Below, piece by piece: positions 9,679-22,637 of a DNA stretch of 64,000 nt; the stretch's first letter is position 1; each line of letters begins with the position of its first letter. The stretch is from Craspedostauros australis (Eukaryota > Bacillariophyta > Bacillariophyceae > Mastogloiales > Achnanthaceae), in the NCBI GenBank assembly GCA_026770025.1, contig JAMXDE010000009.1, positions 682,001 to 746,000 on the forward strand, written 5' to 3'. A program made the position numbers and the translations under genes. The notes under the pieces were generated by a model. That model had not been told where the DNA came from and did not search any database. It saw only the letters and a program-made list of their open reading frames with translations.

Positions 9679-11707
9679 CTAGATTGAAATGACTGCAGCC
9701 TTCTCAACGGCTTCCTTGGCGGCCTCCACAGCGGCCGCAACTGTCGCATCGGTCACTTCGGGACCTGCAGCGGCTGCGGCTGCCGCAGCAGCAACGGTGT
9801 CGACATCTGCTGGTGCTGGTTGCATGGCATCCACCATCTGGTTTGTGAGTGGTTGTGCCTGTATCGGCTGCGCTGGGATGTGCGGCTGGGCTTGAACTGC
9901 CTGGACCTGCAGAGGCACTTGCACTGGGATATGTGGTTGCGCCACTGCGACGGGAATGGGGATGGAGACGGGCACCGCCACTTGGACCGGCAGGGGCATC
10001 TGCGCCTGAACCTGGACTTGTGCAGGCGAGTTGACGAGGTGGGGCTGGGCCATTCCGAGATTGCCATCCTTCTTTGCTCTTGCCATGGCTGCTCGTTCGC
10101 GACGCTTCCTGTTCTTGCTCTCCAGATCCATGGGCGAGAGGCGCTGGTAACGCTCCCTCTCCAGCTTGGCCCGACGAGCGTTGCGCTCCTTCGCATTGTC
10201 GTTGTCGAGCGCGTGATAGCGGGCCCGTTCCCTCTCGCGTCTCTTCTGGCGGCTGTTCTCTGACTGACGGTGGTACTGCTCGCGTCGCTTGGCGTTGTAG
10301 GCCTGTCGTTGGTCGGGCGTCATGTTGGCATATCGCTGGCGATCCTTCAATCGCCTTGTGGCAAGCTGGTCCTCATGCGATTGACCCTTCTTGGCAGGCT
10401 TCTGGGTGAGGAGGTCATCGTCCGGCCTCATGCGCTTCAAACCGACGTCGGTGCCGTGTTGGGGGTCCTCATTTGGCTTCACCGCGAGAGCTGCTGCGGT
10501 GACATCCACGTCCTCTGCCGTCACGGCGGCCACGGCTGTTGGATCGGTAGGATTGATGGGAACATGAGTAGAGTAGAGTGTCATGCAAACGGACACGGCC
10601 ACAGACACATGGGCCGAATGAATTTGTTGAATGATGTCATGGAATACGCGTAGTATGCAGAGGTGAGCAATGTTTTGTGACAACATACTTGGAGTGATGG
10701 CGAATGTCGCGGCATTTCTTCAGGTCAGAGAACACTCATGCCACATAACACACACAACACGCATATACGTTGCCCAACGCCTTCATTGTGCAGTTGTCTC
10801 ACTTACAGGCTGCGACTGCCTCCGCAATGAGGGCCGAGGTGTCCTTGTCCCCAACGGCTGCAGCTCCCTCCACCGCGGCCTGGATGGCCTCGTCGACGGC
10901 GGCGTCGGTAACGGCGACTTCCACATGCGGATGATGTGCGTGCGGATGCGGTTGTCCATGTACGTGCGCATGGTCTTGGGCATGGCTGTGATCCACATGG
11001 AGGTGAGGCTGGTGCTGCTGATCATGCACCATGTGCTCGGGATGGTCCGGCTGATGGTGATGCACCAAACCCACGGTGTGACCCTCGTGGTGCAGATGGT
11101 GGTCTTCTGCCGCAGCCAGCACGTCGCCGTGGAGGACATCGTCCTCGGCCTTGAGGATGTGATGCACCTGCGGGTCGTCCTGCGGCAGCACCCCGACGGT
11201 TGCTACGACTGCCACGGGCACCGGCACTGCCACCTCTACCTCCAAGTTTGGCTCATGGTGCAGCTGCAGCTGATGTTGGTGTTCGATGGCTTGCCCATGA
11301 GGTTGCTCAATTGGTTGCTCATGAGGCTGCTGATGGGACTGTTCGATGGCTTGCTCGATGGGTTGAACGACAGGTTGCTCAATTGGTTGTTGCTCGATGG
11401 GCTGTTGCTCAATTGGTTGCTGCTCAATTGGTTGCTGCTCAATTGGTTGCTCGATCGGTTGCTCCACTGATTGTTCGATACCTTGTCCAATGGGTTGCTC
11501 AACGGGCTGTTCCTGAACAGGTTGTTCCTCAATGGGTTGCTGTTCAACAGGCTGCTCCTCAATGGGTTGTTCGATAGACTGCTCGATGGAGTGCTCAATC
11601 ACATGACCAATACCCGTGGCATCCACGGATGCATGAGGCTGCGAGTCTGGGAGCTCGTCCTCGTGCTGATGGTCATGTCGCAGCTCGAGCTGTTCTTCGT
11701 CTGCCAT
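9679..11707 (-). CDS. two-exon protein with QPIEQ repeats, His-rich linker and basic STPR-like repeats
   Basis: I join exons 11707-10807 and 10535-9679 (phase 1; donor T|GTAAGT, acceptor CCAACAG), giving 585 residues. Exon 1 begins MADEEQLELRH and has about 20 tandem copies of a pentapeptide near Q-P-I-E-Q (bases about 11290-11600), then a His-rich stretch with many HxH and HH pairs, then an Ala-rich helix. Exon 2 has a very basic segment of roughly 95 residues with four units spaced 19, 19 and 23 residues apart, each centred on an Arg-x-x-Tyr motif (RQRYANMTPDQR, REQYHRQSE, RARYHALDN, RERYQRLSP). This resembles the STPR DNA-binding repeats of FMBP-1. A Pro/Val/Gln-rich region and an Ala-rich tail follow. 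A nuclear DNA-binding role is an inference; the repeats could also be plain charged helices. Confidence 0.72.
11290..11600. repeat. degenerate 15-bp repeat encoding Q-P-I-E-Q
   Basis: On the + strand the recurring unit is close to GGTTGCTCAATTGGT (variants GGCTGTTCCTGAACA, GGTTGTTGCTCGATG). It lies inside the first exon of the gene above. The central copies are nearly identical, and divergence grows towards both ends. Confidence 0.85.
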
Positions 11708-12733
11708 CTTGGCGGTCCTGGTTTCGTTGCTGAGTAGTAGTACAGTCGGGTTGGGTGGATCGCACTACTGCTACTACAGTTCAGTTGATCTCTTTGGGTG
11801 TCCTTTCGTCGGTCGTCTGGCGGCGTCTGTCTGTCAATGGCGAGTGATGACCTGCAATGCACCAATCCCAACCACGTTTTCGGTTGGTCCGTCTGTTGTT
11901 GCGGTCTCCCCTTGCGTCTTGCGGATAGGTCGTACTTGCGCGAGCCACGAGACGAATGCTCTCTCCTCTTTGTGTCTGTCCTCCACTTCGTTTTGCGCTT
12001 CGTTTTGCACTTCGTTCTGCGCTGTTGTGGCTTCTCGCCCGTCCTTCGTGTTGTTTTGCGCACAAGACCGGCCGTTGCGTCTTTTGGTTTGTGCGTTGTG
12101 CGTTCTCGCGTGGTCTGTCTGCTGCTTCCACCGTGTGTGTCATGGCTGCTGCTTCGCTGCGTTTGCCTTGCGCCAGAAATTTTCGCATCCACTCTTCGCT
12201 TTGGTGGTTGAGCGCAGCCCAAAATCGTGTTCAACGCGAACGTCTCATGCGACAACAGAATGTCTCATTCACATATATTCAAACCATCAATATGTCGCAT
12301 ATGATAGGATTTTGATAGTTTACAAAGTCTTACCACAGTGCCAAAGGATATGGAGACTTTTAATTTCATGAGGTGTTACCTCATCAGGTTGGTATCGATT
12401 TGATCAGGCGACTAGCGCAGAGTGCTCTGTTCTTGCCCGCATCTCTCTCGGGAAAGGTCTTCGAGGTAGCCCACGCTGCCATGCCAATAGCCACAGAGCA
12501 TGCACGTCGCTCGTGGATAGGAGCAAGAGAGGTTTGCCACGATACAAACGCATGTTCTCTCTGCCGTGAAGCGTTCTCTTGGTGCATCGCACTGCACTGA
12601 TCTGCACTGAATTGCGTGGGAGCGGAGTACTATCCGACATTTTAGTGCTAGTAATGTTGCCACCCATCTACTCCCGTTCTCACTGAGGAAAAGGAGATGC
12701 ACTCCATCTGGTTGAGCCCATGTGAACGAGACT
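11708..12733. other. intergenic, upstream of the QPIEQ-repeat gene
   Basis: About 1 kb with no recognisable gene. It holds the promoter side of the QPIEQ-repeat gene and the 3' flank of the uS15m gene. A degenerate CTTCGTTTTGCG-type repeat occurs around 11985-12060. Confidence 0.55.
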
Positions 12734-13882
12734 TTACCGTGTCAGACCCAGCGTCTTGACCACCTTTCTGTACGTTTCGAATTCCTTTCGCTCCATGTAA
12801 TCTAACAGCTTCCTCCGGCGGACGTACATGGCATCCAGCCCGCGTTTCGAGTGTTTGTCCTTCTTGTGCATCCGCAAATGGGTCTGGACCTGCTGGATGC
12901 GTGTCGTCAGTGCGATCACTGCGCAGACAAACACAAAAATAACACAGACAGGGTGCAGAGGAAAGGAGAGCAAAGTATGTTGCACAAGTGCATCAGCGAT
13001 TGAATGAGTGAACGAATGAATGAGTGCACGGATGGACGAGCATGGAATACAGTGAAAACAAGTGGCAGGTCGCACACGCCATGAAGGATGGAATGAAGTT
13101 GATATGATCAACAAATAGAATGCTTGCATCCCATGCCCATCTCACAAACGGAAAACTGATGGCGAGAGATGCCTGACTTCGTGATGGGCGAGCTATTCAT
13201 CCATTCATCCGTCCATTCATCCCACCCAATCCATCGAAGCTATCAGCCATCATCTCAGTAGTTGGCATCGCATCATGCTTGTTGAAATCCAGTGTTGCTC
13301 ACCTTGAACAGCGCTCGAACCAGTGTCACCTTCGCGCATTTCGAACATCTCCATTCCCCGCTTCTTCTGGGATTTCACAACATCCTTCTGGTTGCCGTTG
13401 TGCAGATCCAACAGCTTGCGCACGCGGTCGCTCATGACGAGGCCAGTAGCTTCGAATCCGAAGCGCATCAGGTTGGGTTCCTTGACGATCTCCAGCTTGG
13501 CGTTGAGCTCGGCAGCAGCAACCTCATCTTGCCGCTTGGATTCGGCGTCGCGATCTTCACGGGGGACGGCATTCTTGACCGGCGTGTCCTTGTCCAGGTA
13601 CATCTGCGGCTTGCGTGGAAAGATGCCCTTCTCGGCCAGCTCGGCCCACCGCTTTCGTTTCTCCTGTCGATGGATGCGCTTCTTCGTCACCATGGATCGC
13701 GTCTGCGTTTGTTGCGGCGTCTGATCGAAGCCGCCTGCGTTGGCAGCATCGATCAGGCCTTGGCAGCAAACTGCCGATGGTCGCGCCATTGCGGATCCTC
13801 CTCCCATCGCCAAGGCAGATTGGCGCCCGGCGGCGGCAACGCTGGAGGTCATGACATGGCGAACGAGGCGTTGCGTGAACAT
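12734..13882 (-). CDS. mitochondrial small-subunit ribosomal protein uS15
   Basis: Exons 13882-13303 and 12918-12734 (phase 1; AAG|GTGAGC, TGCGCAG) give 254 residues. The splice joins GDTGSSAVQ to VIALTTRIQ, exactly restoring the uS15 signature (family form: DTGSPEVQ...LTERI). The C-terminal domain continues THLRMHKKDKHSKRGL and RRRKLLDYM and ends in KTLGLTR. uS15 binds the three-way junction of small-subunit rRNA early in ribosome assembly. The N-terminus (MFTQRLVRHVMTSSVAAAGR) is basic, Ser/Ala-rich and lacks a signal peptide, so it looks like a mitochondrial presequence and not a plastid leader. About 120 extra residues precede the uS15 domain, which is common in mitochondrial versions. 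I chose Met at 13882 because the longer frame upstream shows no conserved sequence. Confidence 0.9.
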
Positions 13883-14455
13883 GATCGTGAATGTTCTTGT
13901 TGCTGTGATCGAGTACAATTGAGAGTGCACCAGTTGAATGATGGCGATGGCTTTGCCGATGTCAATGCGACTTGTGCAGGGTATGGCACGATCTATTGGT
14001 TGCGCGATGATGCAGATGTGGATGATGTTGATGATGTTGGTGATGGTGATGATGGTGGTGGAGTGAGTGACGGGAGACTTCTCTGGGTGTTTTGGGATGT
14101 TCCTGTGTCTCGTTGCCAAGTCGCCGTGCGACGGACAGATCAAGCCAAAGATCCATTCACGCATTGCCACGATTGCTGGTGCTATCGTTAGCCACTGGCC
14201 ACTTGCACGACCACGCGTGCTCTACATCCAACTCACTCCTCTCCCCAGAGTGACATGCCCCCACTCACACCCGGACGACCACAACTACAACTATTACTAC
14301 TACATTTACGAGCACCCAACAGATCCCTTGGAGTGTGCATAGTTGAATAGTTGCTATCCTCGAAGTACTCGTGCATTGCATGACAGGCATTTCTCTCTCT
14401 CTCTCTACTACTACTACTACTACGCTCGTAGTACGATCTACGAGCTAGACGACGA
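13883..14455. other. short intergenic stretch between uS15m and VPS11
   Basis: Both neighbours are on the minus strand, so this holds the uS15m promoter and the VPS11 3' end. It contains a GATGAT-type tract around 14005-14060 and a CT/CTA microsatellite at 14392-14423. No gene seen. Confidence 0.6.
14392..14423. repeat. compound (CT)n(CTA)n microsatellite
   Basis: A CT tract runs directly into six CTA units about 30 bases beyond the VPS11 stop codon. Confidence 0.93.
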
Positions 14456-17400
14456 CTATTGAATTATTCCCTTGGCGAAGAACCGCGAGATGGTGTCAAA
14501 ATTGTCCTCCGACTGCTCCAGTTCTCTCCAGAACGCTTCCCTGGACAGCTCCGTCTTACCAGCGCCGCCATCCATCATTGCCGCCGCAGTCATCATCGTG
14601 CCCTTCTCACCCTCCTCCGTTGCGGAGCGGACCTTGGCATACATCTCTTCCACGTTGATCGTCCGCTGTGCCAGCTGCCCTTCTCCTGCGTCTGCAGATG
14701 TGTCCAACGCCGATGGACGTCGCTGCGGTGATGCTGCCTTCAGCAGCGATTCTACCTCCATCTCCATCGCATTGCACATCTGATTGTACTCTTCAACCTC
14801 CGATTTCAATCGTGCAATGTCCTTCCTGGATTCATCCAACACATCGCCCACGTATTCGATGGCGACAGACAACGGCACGGTAGGGCGGTCGGAGATGATC
14901 TTGTAGCTCTCGGGGTTGCCGAACTGGCCGGTTCCATCACCCGCCAGAATGCGGGCGATGCGGACCGGTGGCAGCACGCCTTGTCGTCGTGCTATCAACA
15001 GGGCCTCCTGAATATCCTCCAGGATGTCCTCCATCTCTTCGTCGTCATCATTGTCGTAGGGGTCGTTGCCATCATCGTTGAAATCATGGTTGTTTCCGTT
15101 GCCACCGTTCTTGTTGTTTCTACCATGCCTGTTTGCTTTGCTCAATTGCAACTGGTTGCGGGCCGACAGTCGCTCCGAGACCATCTCCACGAAGTGCCCC
15201 AGAACATCGGCGAGGATCTCGGGGTCGTTCTGTCCCATCGCCAGCATCTGCCTTCGGGCCTTGGGACTCCCGTCCTTGGCGTACCGCGAGATCAGCATGG
15301 GGCCCATCTGCAATCGTTCATACAGCAACAGCTCGCCCTCATCGAAGCCGGCCAACTGGACGATGACGAGGGCATCGAAGTCACCGATCTCCGTACAATG
15401 CGAATCCGTGAGAGCCGTGATGGCTTCTTTCCTACGCAGCCTCTCGGCCTCCGTATCACCATTGCGCTTGGCCGTGTTCCATTCCGCCAACGTCAACTCC
15501 AACCACGTCCGCCTCAACGATGGCGTCAATGGACACTTGTTGCGGTTGCAATGGGACAGAATGATGCGCAACATCCTCGAATGTTCCATGAAGGCAGATG
15601 CGAAGAGATGCAGCGGGTAAGGTTCGCACCCTGATCCTTGCTGATGGTGCTGCTTGGTTGACGTGAACTCCAGCATCTTCTTGGTGTCCGCGATGATCTC
15701 GCCCACGGAATCCGATATCTTCTTCGGTGAGTACGTTCCAAGGCAGAGGGACACGACCAAGCCTGCTGTCTCTCTCAGCAGCACACGTGCCAAGGTCGCC
15801 CCGTACACGATCAGCGCTTCTGCCGCCTGCGGTGCCTCGAAGGTGCAGATGGTTGCCAGAGCGTCCTTGGGGCTGCTGGCCAGGATTGATGTGAGGGATT
15901 CATTGTCCATCGAGCGAGACGACGAAACCGCGATCGTCTCGGCTGATTCATGGTCGTTCAGCTTGAGGTAGCACGTCCGCAGCAATTCGTTATGAACTGC
16001 TGTGGAATGTTCCTTCGATCTCAGTTGCTCCAGGTACTGTGGGCGTGGGATTGACCATGCAGAACAGGACGGGTATGCAATGTAGGGTGAGTTCGTGATG
16101 ATCCTTGTGCTGCATGGGCATCCACCAGCAAACAATCAGGTGGGCAGGCAGGCAGGCAAATAAATAAATAAACAAACCAGGAACGAACAAGTGTGAACGC
16201 AATACGAGTGGTAAGGACGCACCTTGACCAAGTATGGTATCTTGGGCGCATCCAGGTACCGAAAGATGACGTGCGATGGCTCCAACGACCCGATGGTATG
16301 GATATACTGCTCGATGGCACCGGCGTAGTCACCCTTGCGGTACAGGTACTCCGCATGCCGTCGATACAACGACGTGATTTCGGCCGCCTCGAACAACGGA
16401 TCTGCGTACGCGACGAGGATGGCCGCAGAATACAGGTTCTTCTGCACCAACAGATGGACCTTGTCGACCGTGTCCTTCTCGGTCAATGTCACCAACGACC
16501 CACCCGATGTCAGGACCAGGGCCGACGACCGACCGCAGCGCAGCGATCCATCGCCCACGCGGGTTGGCGGCGTTGTGACGCCCGCAGATCGCACGGTGCG
16601 ATGTCCAGGAGAGAGCAGCAGATGGAATGCGACGAGTTTATTGGTGGAGTCGTAGACGTCCACCGCATCGCGTCTGGATTTGAAGTCGGTCGACGCAATG
16701 AGAGCGTAGCTGGATCCGACCGAGTGGCCAGGCGGCACATCTCTGCGCTTTCCCGCCGGGCTGGGGGGAGGCACGATGCACATGGCGAGCTTCGTTCCAT
16801 CGATGGGCGAAACATCCACTTTCTGTGTCTGGGAGTAGGTGTAGAGTCCGTCGGGGCGCGCGATGGCGAATCTTGGATCTTCGCTTGCATCGATTTGCAG
16901 CAGATCGCAGAGATTGGACGACGGGACTTGTCTGCCATCTAGATCATGTCGCGCAGATGGTGCAGACAGCGTTCCTGGATTCATCCCCTTGGGCAGGGGC
17001 ATTTCGAAGCAGCAGACGCCTGATGATGATGAGGAGGAGGACGTCGCCGACGGTCCTGCGGCTGTTGTTCCAGCTGCTGAGGATTGGTCAGTTTCCTTCT
17101 TGTACACGGCGAAGACGAATGCTTTGTCATTGGATACGGCCAGCTTGCAGGCGACGCATGTCACCCCGGGAGTTGGCGGGGCAGGAATGGAAAGGTAATG
17201 CTTCAGCAGCCTCTTTGGTTCCCTGTAGGTGAAGATGTGCACGGATCCCTTGTCCGTTCCCACAGCGACGATGCCCGGGACGAGATGCACAACTCGGGCA
17301 TTGCCATCCTTCTGCGCATTCCATGTGGTCGGAAGCACATATCTCGTAGCATCTGACTTTTGCGGTTTGGAGAGGGGGCGGCGGCTGTGAAGATCGAGAT

Positions 17401-18486
17401 TGGTCCACACACAAGGGGATAGAGCACCGTACATAAAAAGGGGTGGCGTGGAGCAGAAAGAGTGTGAGCGTGTAAGCGTTTAGCATTATGCTGAGCTCAG
17501 ATGCTTTGTGACGTGGAGCGGTAAAAGCACAATACAATGCGGCGCAATGCAACACAATACGGCACGTGCGAGTGCAGACACACGACTACAAAGCCTCATG
17601 CGCAAGCATACAGATGAACCAGCAATGGAGATGCTCACCTTGATAGATGCAGATGAGGGTCCACGCAGACGACAAGGTTGGATGCGGTGATGCAGGCCAT
17701 GTGCACTGCGCGATGGCCAATCTTGGCACGGCACGTGGCGATGCCGACGATGCCTTCCACCGTATCCTGGTGCATGTGATCCGATACGATGCGTTCCTCC
17801 GCGGAAAGCTGCCTCTGAGCCACGCTCGATGGCTTGGGAGTGGCGTTGCGTCCCTTGAAGGGTGCAATGTAACCTCTCCAACCATCCAGATCTTCCAGGT
17901 TGGACGTGGCCTTCGAATCATTCCTCGAGGGCGGGTTGCATCGCACCGTCAGATCGAAGCAGTGGATGTAATCCGTGTCTTTGGATGTGACGAAGACGAG
18001 AACCAGGCCATCCACAGCGGCGGCACCGGTATTTCCGACGTTTGCTCCAGCCGTCTCGAGGGGCTGGACTTGGCTGGGCAGCAGGAAGGTGCTGGTCTCA
18101 TCCTTGCTGTCCGATGGCGGGATCTCCAATGCCGCGCACGCCGTGAGGCAGGACCACATCTCCAGCACCGCATTCAGTTCGCCCTCTGTCCCGCTGCCTT
18201 GGTTGGCACGTGTGGCAGCAGTGTTGGCCGAGCCCGTCGCCAAGATGGAGTTGCTTTCCATCACCTGCGGCCGACTCGTCAGCGGCAATGCTGCCGTCGT
18301 GACGACGAGCGAGACGGATTCATCGGATGGTTCCTCCGTTGGGCTGTTGAGAAAGGAATCATTGAAGGACCTCCTGCTGCGCCCGTTCGTTTGATGGACG
18401 GGGATCAAGTCCTCCAACACCTCCGAAGGCAAGTTCAGGGTGTTGCGGTCGAAGAAGGCAAATCGTTTCCATCTTGATGATGCCAT
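14456..18486 (-). CDS. VPS11: VPS11, HOPS/CORVET core subunit, lacking the RING finger
   Basis: Exons 18486-17639, 17384-16223 and 16036-14456 give 1196 residues (donors GTGAGC, GTGCGT; acceptors CACAG; phases 2 and 0). VPS11 is a core scaffold of the CORVET and HOPS tethers for endosome and vacuole fusion. Family marks: N-terminus SSRWKRFAFFDRNTLNLP; a propeller region; IEQYIHTIGSLEPSHVIFRYLDA running across the second splice into YLEQLRSKEHS; clathrin-repeat helices; then VLPPVRIARIL and VPLSVAIEYVGDVLDESR before a coiled coil. The last segment, EDNFDTISRFFAKGI, matches the VPS11 C-terminal domain. Between coil and C-terminal domain, where other VPS11 proteins have a Cys/His RING, there is no Cys or His at all. 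A low-complexity acidic insert (NDPYDNDDDEEMED) lies in the helical region. I first considered VPS18 and rejected it. Confidence 0.9.
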
Positions 18487-19448
18487 CGTTGTCGATGTTG
18501 CAGACTCGCGTCGGAATCAGAGGTAATCGTTGCTATGTTGTGTTTGTCGTGGTGTTGACGTTCCGGCCTCCGTCTTTGTTGGTCTTGTCGGAGTGCCTTG
18601 GTTCAACGATGGGTGGTCTCGAATGTGTCCAGACGAAGAGGTATCTGTACGACCTGCGACTCCTGCATTCGAATAGAATCGATCCAGCTGCGACCGGCGA
18701 ACCTGAGATCTTCTTGGATGCGTTCCGCCATGGTCGCTTCGTTTCGTGTCTGTTGTTTTCTCCGCGCTCGTCGTTTGGCTTTCTTCTCGTCGTGTTTGAT
18801 TCCCGTTTTATTCGTGGCGGATTTGAGTCGAGTGGCTCAGCGTCCTCGAATGACCCACAAGAGGGGCAGCGATCAGATTTCCCCCTTTTCTTGACACTTC
18901 CCCTTCTTCTTGTGCAAGAGACATCGCTTCGCGGTCACGAAGCGCAGCCGCGTTTGTTGGAGGTTGTGGTTTGCCTCGTTCGTGGTTGTTGTGGGCGTGT
19001 CTCTCTGTCTTTCGTACATACTCAACCACGGCAAACTGCTCTACTCGTCCTCGTGGGCGCGTTGTGTGGAGCCAAGAAACAACACGAGAGAATGCGAGAA
19101 GCGGCAAGCGAAGGGAGGAACAAAAGACGAAACAAATCAGCGAGGAGCCAACAAGTGGAACAGGCAGAAGCCTCTCGACCCAAGGGAAGAGGCGGGCAGC
19201 ATCGCACCTGAAACAACCGTCACGGCAACTACGAGTAGAGAGAGAGAGACTGCCGACACTGTACTTGCATCGAGACATCAAGAACACCCAAGCCAGACGG
19301 AGGCAGAGTGGTGGAGGCAGCTCCATCCGCCAAGAGCCACAGGGTATCGCAACGTGCATCACGAAGGATATCCGGACGGTTTCGTGCGCATCGGTACAAG
19401 CACAAATACTCGCGATACTCGCAATACTCCATACGAATAGACGCAAAC
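18487..19448. promoter_or_regulatory. shared upstream region of divergent VPS11 and AMPK/SnRK1 genes
   Basis: The two start codons face away from each other across about 960 bases, so both promoters must lie here. I could not identify specific elements. Open frames in it lack any recognisable protein sequence. Confidence 0.5.
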
Positions 19449-22258
<2,810 letters not shown>

Positions 22259-22637
22259 TAATCCGCAATCGCTCGCAAACATCATTACTCTTTTGCTGCC
22301 TGCCTGTCTTTGCCAATGACTTCTGGGACGTTCGCGTTGCACGACGGATGGAACGGAGCAGGAGTGGGCGTTTTTTTTTCACTCTGTTCTGCTGTGTTGA
22401 ATCATAAGCGCAGCACGTGACGAGAGCAAGAACGAAAGGCAACCCGCAATCCCTGAAGAGTAATAATATAATAGTTGGTTGTAGAGCACAGGAAGTTGCA
22501 GTCTTCACATGGTTGCCATACAAATTCCTATTTTTGTCAAGGACTGCATGGTAGAGTGGGGTATGCGTGAGTACTGCCGCCACCACCACCACCACCACCA
22601 CCGCGTCTCTACACACGTACAGTGATCCACCATGAAA
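22259..22637. other. convergent 3' flanks of AMPK/SnRK1 and PEX5 genes
   Basis: Short shared 3' region containing a T-run near 22372-22380 and a CCA tract near 22570-22600. No gene. Confidence 0.6.

Noticed and set aside
13292..14191. 299-codon open frame on the + strand
   Set aside because: Antisense to the uS15m exon and its upstream region; no family match, whereas the minus-strand splice restores a perfect uS15 signature.
14456..18486. Assignment as VPS18/Pep3
   Set aside because: N-terminus (WKRFAFFD), the IGSLEPSHVIFRYLDA segment, LPPVRIARIL and the final EDNFDTISRFFAKGI all match VPS11 and not VPS18.
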